From an uncultured Eubacteriales bacterium (lineage in GTDB: Bacteria; Bacillota; Clostridia; Oscillospirales; Acutalibacteraceae): a DNA stretch of 23,812 nt. The notes beneath the pieces were generated by a model. That model made no database searches, was not told where the DNA came from, and saw only the letters and a program-made list of their open reading frames with translations. Of this stretch, positions 1-7,853 are shown piece by piece (position 1 is the stretch's first letter; each line of letters starts with the position of its first letter). The translations under genes and the position numbers were made by a program. The DNA lies in contig ONPE01000002.1 in assembly GCA_900319615.1 (NCBI GenBank), forward strand, positions 1 to 23,812, given 5' to 3'.

Positions 1-190
1 TATTATTGCCCGACGTGGTAATCCCCCTGTCGGAAATACCGTTTGATGTGAAAGAAACAGGTATTCTCTATTTGTGGGATTGGGCACGTGTGCCTTTATT
101 TTTTCCGGCTAACAGTTAGATATACTTTTCTGAAAGGCGAATAAAGACGCGCGCGTCCTCGCAATGACTGCCGGTCTTTATCGACAAGCT
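1..190. other. Left-edge sequence without a supported gene
   Basis: No gene can be supported here. One frame is open from base 3 to a TAG at 118-120 and could be the last 38 codons of a + strand gene, but the protein matches no family I know. Bases 8-25 (CCCGACGTGGTAATCCCC) look like one end of the GTCATTGCGAGG-type repeat found elsewhere in the window, and bases 154-169 (CGTCCTCGCAATGACT) match its other end in the opposite orientation. A small GGCA-CGTG-TGCC hairpin with a T-rich tail lies at 86-105. The stretch is better read as intergenic. Confidence 0.4.
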
Positions 191-191
191 A

Positions 192-222
192 AGGGGACTG
201 CTCAGGCAGTCCCTTATTTTAT
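192..222 (+). terminator. Rho-independent terminator of an upstream gene
   Basis: GGGACTGC at 194-201 pairs with GCAGTCCC at 206-213 around a TCAG loop. The stem extends by two more pairs and is followed by TTATTTTATT. It would end transcription of a + strand gene lying left of the window. Confidence 0.8.
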
Positions 223-474
223 TCCGATTTTGTAATCTGTGATTACTCTTTCGTTAGATTTATTTACTCTTTCTTTTTTCGCATATATAATGTAGGCTAT
301 AATAGTATCGGTATATACATATAATATACAGAAAATTCACAAAGACTACATATAATAAACATAAAGACGGTCTATTATCACTACAGGTTATAATTGGTCG
401 GCTTATCGCGTGCAAAGCACCGGCTGAACAGATCAAAAATGTCACAGCATATTTCCGTGACTGAAGGAGCAATT
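223..474 (+). promoter_or_regulatory. Promoter region of the ABC transporter-hydrolase operon
   Basis: This is an AT-rich leader without a gene. Two -10-like hexamers TATAAT occur at 298-303 and 389-394, neither with a good -35 box, so the start point is uncertain. A perfect inverted repeat GTAATC-TGT-GATTAC at 232-246 could be an operator. The ribosome binding site AAGGAG at 464-469 sits 5 bases before the ATG at 475 and decides that start over the upstream in-frame options at 394 and 442. Confidence 0.4.
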
Positions 475-3400
475 ATGCTGCAAATCAAAGGTATAAGAAA
501 AGTCTATAAGACCGGCACTCTGGTACAGGAGGCGCTGAGAGGGGTCTCTCTCAACCTGCGCGACAACGAATTCGTCGCTATTCTCGGTCAGAGCGGCTCG
601 GGCAAGACCACCCTGCTCAACATAATCGGCGGTCTTGACCGCTACAACGACGGAGACCTCATAATCAACGGCGTATCCACAAAGAAATACAGCGACCGCG
701 ACTGGGACAGCTACCGCAACCATTCCGTCGGCTTTGTCTTCCAGAGCTACAACCTCATCCCCCACCAGAGCGTGCTTCAAAACGTCGAGCTCGCGCTGAC
801 CATCGGCGGTATCCCGGCGTCGGAGCGCACCGCTAAGGCGACCGAGGCTCTGATAAAGGTCGGGCTTGAGGAGCATATCCACAAGAAGCCGTCGCAGCTC
901 TCGGGCGGTCAGATGCAGCGCGTAGCCATAGCGAGAGCGCTGGTCAACGACCCGCAGATACTTCTCGCGGACGAACCCACAGGCGCGCTTGACAGCGACA
1001 CCAGCCTGCAGGTCATGGATCTGCTCAAGGAGGTCGCAGAAGACAGGCTCGTGGTGATGGTCACCCATAATCCGGAGCTCGCCGAGCAATACGCCACGCG
1101 CATAGTCACCCTCAAGGACGGCGAGATCACCTCCGACTCCGACCCCTATGAGCCGGAGGCGACCGAGGCTACCCACAAGAACATGGGCAAGGCGTCGATG
1201 TCGCTGCTGACCTCGCTCAAGCTATCGTTCAACAACCTGTGGACGAAGAAGGCGCGCACCATCCTCGTTTCCTTCGCCGGATCCATAGGCATCATCGGCA
1301 TCGCGATGATCCTTGCGATGTCCAACGGCGCAAACCAGTATATCCATAACGTCGAGGAAGAAAGCCTGCAGAGCTATCCCCTGCAGATAAACGACACCAG
1401 CTTCAACCTGACCTCTATGTACGCAAGCAACCTGAGCGCCTCGCAGGACAGCGACGAAAAGGCTACCTCAGACCAGAAGGAGGTATCCGAGTGGCAGACC
1501 ATCACGGGTATGCTCTCAGGCGTGAACACCAACGACCTAAAATCGCTCAAAGCCTACTTTGAAAGCGACGAGTGCGACATAGACGACTATGTGCAGACCA
1601 TCGAATACAGCTATAACCTCGTACCGAGGATCTACAAGGGCGACGAAAAGGGCAACTACCGTCAGGTGAATCCCGAGACCAGCTTCGCGTCCCTCGGTAT
1701 ATCGGGCTCTGAGAACAGCTCCAACAGCCTGCTGTCCACGTTCTCGAGCACAGACAGCTTCTTTGCCCTGCCTGAAAAGGAGGAGCTTTTCAAGAACGAC
1801 TACGAGTTAAAAGCCGGCGAATGGCCGAAGAACAGCCACGAGTGCGTTCTCACCCTGACCGCGAACGGCAGGGTACCGGACGTCACCCTGTATATCATGG
1901 GGCTCAAGGATTACAAAGAGCTCAACGAGATGATAGACTCCTTTGTCGACGGCAAATCCTCCAAGACGACCTCCGAGCCCGAGAGCTATAACTATGAGGA
2001 CTTTCTCGGAATAAACTTCAAATTCCTCCCCTCGACCGAGTATTACACCTACGACGAAAACTACAAGGTATGGACGGATCACTCGTCCGACGAAAAATAT
2101 ATAAACGAGCACATGAAGAACGCCGAGGATCTGAAAATAGTCGGCGTGGTGCAGCCCACCGACAACAACTCTTCACAGATGAAGGTCGGTATCGCCTATC
2201 ATGCGTCGCTCACAAAGCGCATGATAGAGCTCTCGAAGGATACCGAGATCGTAAAGCAGCAGCTCGCGAAGCCCGAGATCGACGTATTCACCGGCAAGAA
2301 GTTCGACGACGAGAACCAAAAGAGCGATATGGATATGGCGTCGCTCTTCAAGGTCGACGAGAACGCTGTCAAGGACGTATTCAACTTTGAGGGCTCGGGG
2401 CTCGACTTCTCAGGGCTCGATCTGAGCGGCATGGATTTCTCCGGGATGGATATGGATCTGAGCGGAGTAGACCTCAGCGCGATGGCGTCGCTCATGCCGG
2501 AGCTCAGTCAGGACGACCTCAAGGCTATCATGGGCAACATCAACATCAGCATGAGCGAAAGCACCCTCCGCGAGCTTTTCAAGAACATACTCAGCGGTTA
2601 TCAGGCATATTCTGCCGACGATCCGCGAGCCGATCTCTCAAAGCTGCCGTCTTCGCTGATGTCGTATCTGCAGACAGAAGAAGCGCGCAGCATGATCCGC
2701 GAGGACGTACAGAACTATATCAACGCCCACAGCGACGCGATGATCGACGAGGAGGATATCAAGGCTATCGCCGAGAGCTACATCCTCGGCTACGAAAAAT
2801 GGCTGAAGGATCACAACTTCGACGAGGGCGACTACAGCCACATCCGCGACTATGTCAGCTCGGATGAAGCAAAGCAGATACTCAGCGACGGGGTCGCCGC
2901 GATGAGAGAAAAGCTAAAGGGCTTCTCCCCCACCGACGAAGAGATCAACACCTGGGCAAAGCATATCGTAGAGGGCTACGAGGCTTATGCAGACGCGAAC
3001 GAGCTGCCCTCGGCGTCGTATATGCTCAGCTCGTTCAGCTCATATTTGCAGACCGAACCTGCTCAAAAGCTGATAACCGAGGCTGTCTCTGAGATCGCGG
3101 ACAGCTCCGGCATCGCCGACAGCCTGAGCTCCTTATCGGGCGTTATGTCACAGTCGATGGCAGGGGTGATGGAGGCTATATTCAGCTCCGTCGGCAGCGA
3201 GATCACCTCAGCCCTTACGAACAGCATGGGCACGCTGATGGGCGGTATCTCTGACAATCTGCTCAACGCCTTCAAATTCAACACCGACGGGCTCGCGGAT
3301 ATGTTCAAGACCGAGATGTCGGCAGAGGAGCTCAAGGATCTGATGCTCTCTTTGTTCAACACGCAGAAGAGCACCTATGAAGGAACACATCAAGGACATC

Positions 3401-3612
3401 ATCGCCAAGTACAACGACCGCATGAAGGCGGCAGGCGAGGACGACAAGGTCATCGAATACACCGACATCGTCGACGCGCTGATGGGCTCGATCACGACGA
3501 TCATCGACGCGATCAGCTATGTTCTTATCGCCTTCGTAGCGATATCGCTGGTGGTATCGTCGATAATGATCGGCGTCATCACCTATATCAGCGTTCTCGA
3601 GCGCAGGAATGA
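475..3612 (+). CDS. MacB-like ABC transporter, fused ATPase and FtsX-type permease, frame broken near 3377
   Basis: This is an ABC transporter with an N-terminal nucleotide-binding domain: Walker A GQSGSGKTT at residues 38-46, signature LSGGQ at 142-146 and Walker B ILLADEP ending D166-E167. After a linker comes one membrane helix (about 263-285), then an unusually large extracellular domain of roughly 700 residues. That domain holds a run of D-[LF]-S-G motifs (bases 2398-2480) and three diverged repeats of 62-64 residues starting at 2596, 2788 and 2974. The order ATPase-TM1-extracellular domain-TM2-4 is that of MacB-type mechanotransmission transporters. The last roughly 80 residues in this frame (after about 3377) are Arg/His-rich out-of-frame sequence; the true C-terminus continues in the +1 frame (next entry). 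Together they make about 1146 residues. AAGGAG lies 5 bases before ATG. The substrate is unknown; export of a lipid or peptide is an inference. Confidence 0.9.
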   Translation: MLQIKGIRKVYKTGTLVQEALRGVSLNLRDNEFVAILGQSGSGKTTLLNIIGGLDRYNDGDLIINGVSTKKYSDRDWDSYRNHSVGFVFQSYNLIPHQSVLQNVELALTIGGIPASERTAKATEALIKVGLEEHIHKKPSQLSGGQMQRVAIARALVNDPQILLADEPTGALDSDTSLQVMDLLKEVAEDRLVVMVTHNPELAEQYATRIVTLKDGEITSDSDPYEPEATEATHKNMGKASMSLLTSLKLSFNNLWTKKARTILVSFAGSIGIIGIAMILAMSNGANQYIHNVEEESLQSYPLQINDTSFNLTSMYASNLSASQDSDEKATSDQKEVSEWQTITGMLSGVNTNDLKSLKAYFESDECDIDDYVQTIEYSYNLVPRIYKGDEKGNYRQVNPETSFASLGISGSENSSNSLLSTFSSTDSFFALPEKEELFKNDYELKAGEWPKNSHECVLTLTANGRVPDVTLYIMGLKDYKELNEMIDSFVDGKSSKTTSEPESYNYEDFLGINFKFLPSTEYYTYDENYKVWTDHSSDEKYINEHMKNAEDLKIVGVVQPTDNNSSQMKVGIAYHASLTKRMIELSKDTEIVKQQLAKPEIDVFTGKKFDDENQKSDMDMASLFKVDENAVKDVFNFEGSGLDFSGLDLSGMDFSGMDMDLSGVDLSAMASLMPELSQDDLKAIMGNINISMSESTLRELFKNILSGYQAYSADDPRADLSKLPSSLMSYLQTEEARSMIREDVQNYINAHSDAMIDEEDIKAIAESYILGYEKWLKDHNFDEGDYSHIRDYVSSDEAKQILSDGVAAMREKLKGFSPTDEEINTWAKHIVEGYEAYADANELPSASYMLSSFSSYLQTEPAQKLITEAVSEIADSSGIADSLSSLSGVMSQSMAGVMEAIFSSVGSEITSALTNSMGTLMGGISDNLLNAFKFNTDGLADMFKTEMSAEELKDLMLSLFNTQKSTYEGTHQGHHRQVQRPHEGGRRGRQGHRIHRHRRRADGLDHDDHRRDQLCSYRLRSDIAGGIVDNDRRHHLYQRSRAQE

Positions 3613-3916
3613 GATCGGCATACTGCGCGCTATCGGCGCTTCGAAGCGAAACATCTCGCAGGTATTCAACGCCGAGACCTTCATCATCGGCGCTCTTGCG
3701 GGCGTGATCGGTATAGCGATCACCGAGCTGCTGATAATACCGGCTAACGCGATACTGCACTCGCTGACGGGACAGGAAAACATCAACGCCATCCTGCCCC
3801 CCGCTGCAGCCGGAATACTGATAGTACTGAGCATCGTGCTGACGCTCATAGGCGGCATAATCCCCTCGCGCAAGGCGGCAAAGAGCGACCCCGTCACAGC
3901 GCTGAGGTCAGAATAA
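3377..3916 (+). CDS. C-terminal FtsX permease part of the same ABC transporter (frameshifted)
   Basis: This frame begins just where the preceding one stops making sense and supplies the missing C-terminal FtsX domain. A helix around DAISYVLIAFVAISLVV is followed by the family motif ERRNEIGILRAIGASKR, two more membrane helices, and the usual cytoplasmic tail ending DPVTALRSE. Such a domain should be fused to TM1 and the extracellular domain, so I read it as one gene split by a single-base length change near TATGAAGGAACAC (3374-3386). Deleting one A would join the frames as ...TYEEHIKD. Independent initiation at ATG 3377 is possible but only a weak AGAAG precedes it. The cause could be a true mutation, an assembly error or recoding. 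The stop lies 13 bases before the hydrolase start. Confidence 0.85.
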   Translation: MKEHIKDIIAKYNDRMKAAGEDDKVIEYTDIVDALMGSITTIIDAISYVLIAFVAISLVVSSIMIGVITYISVLERRNEIGILRAIGASKRNISQVFNAETFIIGALAGVIGIAITELLIIPANAILHSLTGQENINAILPPAAAGILIVLSIVLTLIGGIIPSRKAAKSDPVTALRSE

Positions 3917-3929
3917 ACAGGAGGCTGAC

Positions 3930-4847
3930 ATGGCAAGGATCATCGAAAAGGAAGTTCTCTCTTCCGACAAGACGCATTATCTCAAGGGCAAGATATATTT
4001 CCCGACCGGGAGCGCAAAGGGCTTCTTCCACGTTGTGCACGGTATGTGCGAGTACATCGGGAGATTTGACCGCCTGATGCGGGAGATGGCGGAGCTGGGC
4101 TACATCGCCTTCGGCTACGATCACCTCGGTCACGGCGACGCGGCAAAGGAGAAAAACCTGCTCGGCTTCATCGCGCATGAGGACGGCTGGAAGCATCTTG
4201 TGGACGACGTGTTCATCTTCGGCAACGAGGTGCGCAAGATGGTCGGCGAGCCTCTCCCCTTCTATCTGATGGGTCACAGCATGGGATCGTTCGTCGTCAG
4301 GCTTACGGCGGCAAAGTACGACCACTACGACAAGTTGATCGTCATGGGCACCGGCGGCCCCAACCCTGCCGCAGGAGCAGGCATCACCCTGTGCAGCCTC
4401 TTGAAGACGTTCAAGGGCGAGAAGGGCTACAGCAATTTGATACAGAAGATGGCTTTCGGCGCATACAACAAGGGCTTTGAGGACGAGAACGATATGCTCT
4501 CCTGGCTGTCGATCGACAAAGCCAACCGCGACAGCTACCGCCGCGACCCATTGTGCAACTACCGATTCACCAACTCTGCTATGCAGGATCTGGTTCGTCT
4601 TAACAAATTCAGCAACGACAAGGCATGGTTCGGCTCGATAAACAAAAAGAAACCGATACTGCTGATCGCCGGCGCGGAGGATCCCGTGGGCGATCACGGC
4701 AAGGGCGTAAAAGCTGTCTACGACAAGCTGAAGGCGTCCGGCGCGAACGTCAAGCTCAAGCTATATGAGGGCTACCGCCACGAGATACTCAACGACGCCT
4801 GCCACGACGAGGTAGTCGCGGATATCGCGAAATTCATTGAGGAATAA
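3930..4847 (+). CDS. Alpha/beta hydrolase, monoacylglycerol lipase/lysophospholipase-like (serine aminopeptidase S33 group)
   Basis: This 305-residue cytoplasmic alpha/beta hydrolase has no signal peptide. The nucleophile elbow is GHSMG with Ser117, the oxyanion-hole region is HGMCEY (about 38-43), and the remaining triad is probably Asp251 (in AGAEDPVGD) and His284 (in GYRHEILND). The FGYDHLGHGD motif near residue 61-70 is typical of the monoacylglycerol lipase/PldB-like branch, so an acyl ester of a glycerolipid or lysophospholipid is the likely substrate, though the family is broad. AGGAGG at 3919-3924 is 5 bases before the ATG. The gene starts 13 bases after the ABC permease and is almost certainly in its operon, which hints at a lipid or amphiphile substrate for the transporter; that link is inference. 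Confidence 0.88.
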   Translation: MARIIEKEVLSSDKTHYLKGKIYFPTGSAKGFFHVVHGMCEYIGRFDRLMREMAELGYIAFGYDHLGHGDAAKEKNLLGFIAHEDGWKHLVDDVFIFGNEVRKMVGEPLPFYLMGHSMGSFVVRLTAAKYDHYDKLIVMGTGGPNPAAGAGITLCSLLKTFKGEKGYSNLIQKMAFGAYNKGFEDENDMLSWLSIDKANRDSYRRDPLCNYRFTNSAMQDLVRLNKFSNDKAWFGSINKKKPILLIAGAEDPVGDHGKGVKAVYDKLKASGANVKLKLYEGYRHEILNDACHDEVVADIAKFIEE

Positions 4848-4939
4848 CGTTAAGGTGATACAGCACGATTTGCTGCGTCGAATTGATTGATTCTATTGAA
4901 ATCAATATCAACAGAGAAATAATAATCTTCCCCGGTGCA

Positions 4940-5060
4940 AACACTAAAGTGTACGCCGGACACTTTATCCTCGCTATGCTCGGGCGGGGTATTAACCTAA
5001 GAGGATAAATCCTCCCCTGCGGGCACTTTCGCTGTAAGCAGCGGGGTATTTTACCCTTTT
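4940..5060. repeat. String of short hairpins with repeated GCGGGGTATT motif
   Basis: This is non-coding sequence after the hydrolase gene. Small inverted repeats follow each other: GAGGA-TAAA-TCCTC (5001-5014), CGCTG-TAAG-CAGCG (5030-5043) and GGGTA-TTT-TACCC (5044-5056, followed by TTTTTAATA, so possibly a weak terminator). GCGGGGTATT occurs twice, at 4984-4993 and 5041-5050. A frame open on the minus strand across it has no ribosome binding site and no recognisable protein. Confidence 0.5.
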
Positions 5061-5065
5061 TAATA

Positions 5066-5103
5066 GGTTGAGATTGCCACGGGCTAAAGCCCTCGCAATG
5101 ACT
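5066..5103 (+). repeat. Dispersed hairpin repeat, GTCATTGCGAGG type, copy A
   Basis: This 38-base element matches the copy at 20180-20217 at 32 of 38 positions. It starts GGTTGAGATTGCC and ends CCTCGCAATGACT. Outer arms ATTGC/GCAAT and inner arms GGGCT/AGCCC form a hairpin. The end of the element resembles the widespread GTCATTGCGAGG intergenic repeat known from many bacterial genomes. Confidence 0.7.
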
Positions 5104-5121
5104 ATTTTTAATAAACATCAA

Positions 5122-5160
5122 AAGGGAGAACCGGATGATTTCCGATTCTCCCTTATTCTT
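5122..5160. terminator. Bidirectional terminator between hydrolase and amylase
   Basis: AAGGGAGAACCGGA (5122-5135) pairs with TCCGATTCTCCCTT (5141-5154) with one mismatch and a 5-base loop. T-rich sequence follows on the + strand and A-rich sequence precedes it, so it can stop the hydrolase operon (+) and the amylase gene (-). Confidence 0.8.
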
Positions 5161-5190
5161 ATATTTGTCTGTACCTTTCGGGGAATGCTT

Positions 5191-6780
5191 TTACTTATTC
5201 TCTTTGAGGACTACCGATGTTCTCGCCGGGATGGAGAGAATGGTGCCGGAGAGCTTGGGGATATCCTTCGCGGGCTCTGCGGCGAGGTCGGCTACCGACC
5301 ATCCGCGCAGCTCGGGCTTCGTGATCATGTCGATGTTCAGCTCCTTCGCTTCATCGGAGCCGTTGTGGATGATAGCCACGCGCGAACCGTCGTGGTCTAT
5401 GATGTAGCCGCCGAACTTGTTATCTTCGGTTTCGATAAGCTCGGTGATGTCGCCGCGGGCTATCTCGGGATTCTGGTGGCGGATCTTTATCAGCTTGCGG
5501 TAGGTGTTGAGCAGGCTGTGATCCTCGGCGAGCTGCTGCTTCACGCCGCCGAGCCAGTTCTCCTCTACCCCGGCGACTCCGGGTACGTAGATATCCGGCA
5601 GCTCTTTGTTGTCCCAGATCATCGCGGTGCGGTAGGAGGCGTCGTTGGTGGTGTTGGGCGCTTCGATACCGATCTCCTCACCGTAATAGGTGAAGGTGTT
5701 GCCGGGCGCGAGCATATACAGCGCCGCCGCCATCTTATAATCATCCTCGTCGAGCATATTCGCGATGCGAACCATGTCGTGGTTGGTGAGGAAGTTGGCG
5801 TTTATAGCGTTCTCGTTGTGCTTTTTGATGTTGTCGTCATACTTCTTGAGGCGCTTGACGAAGTCATTTATATAGCCGTGAGAGGCAGTTGCGAACTCAC
5901 CGCCGCTGTTGCCGAACTTGAAATTGAAGAAGCTGTCGACTCCGCTGTCGTACATATCGTAGATATAAGAGGGATCGTCCCAATCCTCGCCGACCATATA
6001 GACGTCGGGGTTGTACTTCTGAGCCATGGTGTAGAACCAGCCGAGGAATTCGACGGGATCGGTGTTCCTGTCCTTGAAGAACTTGACTGCATCGAGGCGG
6101 AAACCGTCTACTCCGCGCTCCAGCCAGAATTTAGTGACCTTCTCAAAATACTCGCGTGTGCCCTCGTAGCTGAGGTTCCAGTCGGGCATATCTGGCGAGA
6201 ACGGGCCCTCGTAGTAATAGTCGGAGCCGGGTATCGCCCGGTTATAGGTATTGTCGGTAGTCTTGGAGACGTTGTAGTAGCGCGCGTAGCCGTCCTCTTT
6301 GCCCTCGCGGAGCTCGTCGCAGGCCTTGACAAAGAACTCGTGGTCGTCGCCGGAGTGGTTAAGGACGAGGTCGATGATGACGTTGACGCCGCGCTTGTGA
6401 CACTCTTCGATAAGGGTATCGAAATCGCTGAGCGTGCCGAACTCGGGGTCGATGTCGAAATAATCACGGACGTTATACTTGTGGTAGGACTTGGACGGCA
6501 TCATCGGAGAAAGCCAGATGGCGTCGGCGCCGAGATCCTCGCCGCTGTTGGGGTCGCCGTCGTTGATGTAGTCGAGCTTTGAGATCAGACCGGGCAGGTC
6601 GCCGGTCTCGTCGGCGTTGGAGTCGCAGAAGGAGCCGATCCACACCTGATAGAAGTTGCGGAACTTGTCGTTCGACGCCTCAGCCTTTAGCTTGGCGGTG
6701 GGATCGGATGAGCCGGAGCAGGCGCTGAGCACGCCGGCAAACAGACAGAGCACCAGAATAACAGCAACGATTTTCTTCAT
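5191..6780 (-). CDS. Secreted GH13 alpha-amylase, lipoprotein
   Basis: This 529-residue alpha-amylase family (GH13) enzyme cuts alpha-1,4 glucan links in starch or maltodextrin. The N-terminus is a lipoprotein signal with lipobox LSAC, Cys21, so the enzyme is expected to be anchored on the outer face of the membrane. GH13 landmarks are in order: region I DLVLNH (137-142), GFRLDA with nucleophile Asp230, MVGEDW with acid/base Glu265, and FLTNHD with Asp335, then a C-terminal beta domain ending near residue 529. No starch-binding module, dockerin or sorting signal is visible. AAAGGTAG precedes the ATG. It lies downstream of malEFG on the same strand, separated by a terminator, and has its own promoter. 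It would supply the oligosaccharides imported by MalEFG. Exact product specificity (amylase or neopullulanase-like) cannot be fixed. Confidence 0.93.
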   Translation of the reverse strand: MKKIVAVILVLCLFAGVLSACSGSSDPTAKLKAEASNDKFRNFYQVWIGSFCDSNADETGDLPGLISKLDYINDGDPNSGEDLGADAIWLSPMMPSKSYHKYNVRDYFDIDPEFGTLSDFDTLIEECHKRGVNVIIDLVLNHSGDDHEFFVKACDELREGKEDGYARYYNVSKTTDNTYNRAIPGSDYYYEGPFSPDMPDWNLSYEGTREYFEKVTKFWLERGVDGFRLDAVKFFKDRNTDPVEFLGWFYTMAQKYNPDVYMVGEDWDDPSYIYDMYDSGVDSFFNFKFGNSGGEFATASHGYINDFVKRLKKYDDNIKKHNENAINANFLTNHDMVRIANMLDEDDYKMAAALYMLAPGNTFTYYGEEIGIEAPNTTNDASYRTAMIWDNKELPDIYVPGVAGVEENWLGGVKQQLAEDHSLLNTYRKLIKIRHQNPEIARGDITELIETEDNKFGGYIIDHDGSRVAIIHNGSDEAKELNIDMITKPELRGWSVADLAAEPAKDIPKLSGTILSIPARTSVVLKENK

Positions 6781-6845
6781 GATATCACTACCTTTACAAA
6801 TGATTTGGATGAATTTTTCGCTCGAACGAACGCGAGGAGGCTCAC

Positions 6846-6873
6846 ATTATACTTTTAATATAACGATGATCAA
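6846..6873 (-). promoter_or_regulatory. Promoter of the amylase gene
   Basis: Read on the minus strand, TTGATC (6873-6868), a 16-base spacer and TATAAT (6851-6846). The start point would be near 6840, giving a leader of about 60 bases. Just inside the leader, TCGC-N10-GCGA at 6818-6837 is a weak candidate operator. Confidence 0.6.
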
Positions 6874-6938
6874 AATATATGTTTCGATATGCAAGCGCCC
6901 TCGCCTTTGCTCGGGATCAGTAACGCGCCGATATCACA

Positions 6939-6964
6939 AAAGGGCGGAGAGAACTCCGCCCTTT
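6939..6964 (-). terminator. Terminator after malG
   Basis: AAAGGGCGGAG (6939-6949) pairs perfectly with CTCCGCCCTTT (6954-6964) around a 4-base loop. On the minus strand the stem ends in TTTTG. It lies directly after the malG stop and separates malEFG from the amylase gene. Confidence 0.85.
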
Positions 6965-6980
6965 GCAACAAATTGAGAAA

Positions 6981-7853
6981 TCAGCCCTTGACGCCGCCGG
7001 CGGTAACGCCTTCAACATAGTATCTCTGCATGAACAGGAACAGGATGGTGATCGGAGTAGCAACCAGTACGGAACCGGCAAGGAATCTCTTGAAGTGGCT
7101 CTGCATGAAGGTGACAGATACCATCTTCTGCAGACCGATAGCAACGGTGTAGTTTTCGAGCTTATCACCCATGATGATCTTCGCAAGAATGAAGTCTGTC
7201 CACGGACCGATAAAGGAGGTCAGTACCGTGTATACGATGATAGGCTTTGACATCGGAAGAATGATCTTCCAGAAGATCTGATTCTTCGTAGCGCCGTCGA
7301 TCGTCGCCGCTTCATCAAGAGCTCTCGGGATCGTATCGAAGAAGCCTTTACTGATCTGATAGCCCAGACCGGCACCCGCGGAATAGCATATTACCAGAGC
7401 GACCAGTGTCTGAGTAAGACCCATAGCCTTCAGCAGATAGTAGATAGCGATCATCGTCATGAAGCCGGGGAACATGCCCAGGATCATACCGACGTTGATG
7501 AGGGGCTTTCTGGCCTTAAAACGCATACGGCTGAAGGAATAAGAAACCATCAGTACCGCAAGAGTCGAGATGACGCAGCTGAAGCAAGCTACGACGAAGG
7601 TGTTAACGAACCATCTCGGGAAGTTAAGGTCAGCAGTATCCGTGAATAACAGGATATAGTTGTCGAGGGTATAGGTCTTCGGGATCAGATAAGGTACCGA
7701 AGACAGACCCTCTGCTCTGAACGAATGAAGGATCATGTAGAACAGCGGAGAGACCCAAATGATACCGAGCACTGCGAGCAGAATATAGATAAACGCATTC
7801 GCAATGATTCTTCTGGTTTTGTAACCGCCTTTAATCTTATTAGTTTCGGTCAT
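6981..7853 (-). CDS. malG: Maltodextrin ABC transporter permease MalG
   Basis: This 290-residue inner-membrane permease of the MalG family has about six membrane helices. The cytoplasmic EAA loop that docks the ATPase is clear (EAATIDGATKNQIFWKIILP, about residues 181-200). The C-terminus ends VEGVTAGGVKG, typical of MalG homologues. Its ATG overlaps the malF stop in an ATGA (7850-7853), and the ribosome binding site GAGGAGG lies inside the last malF codons, so translation is coupled. It forms the pore with MalF and receives sugar from MalE. The sugar is inferred to be maltodextrin from the neighbouring amylase. Confidence 0.93.
   Translation of the reverse strand: MTETNKIKGGYKTRRIIANAFIYILLAVLGIIWVSPLFYMILHSFRAEGLSSVPYLIPKTYTLDNYILLFTDTADLNFPRWFVNTFVVACFSCVISTLAVLMVSYSFSRMRFKARKPLINVGMILGMFPGFMTMIAIYYLLKAMGLTQTLVALVICYSAGAGLGYQISKGFFDTIPRALDEAATIDGATKNQIFWKIILPMSKPIIVYTVLTSFIGPWTDFILAKIIMGDKLENYTVAIGLQKMVSVTFMQSHFKRFLAGSVLVATPITILFLFMQRYYVEGVTAGGVKG

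Noticed and set aside
3..120. Open frame at the left edge
   Set aside because: Only 38 codons, overlapping a repeat-like sequence, with no recognisable protein; a gene end cannot be excluded.
4834..5121. 95-residue - strand frame
   Set aside because: It consists of the hairpin block and dispersed repeat, and has no ribosome binding site or known family.
5068..6582. 504-residue open frame on the + strand
   Set aside because: It is antisense to the GH13 amylase; the protein is Val/Leu/Asp-rich mirror sequence with no family features.
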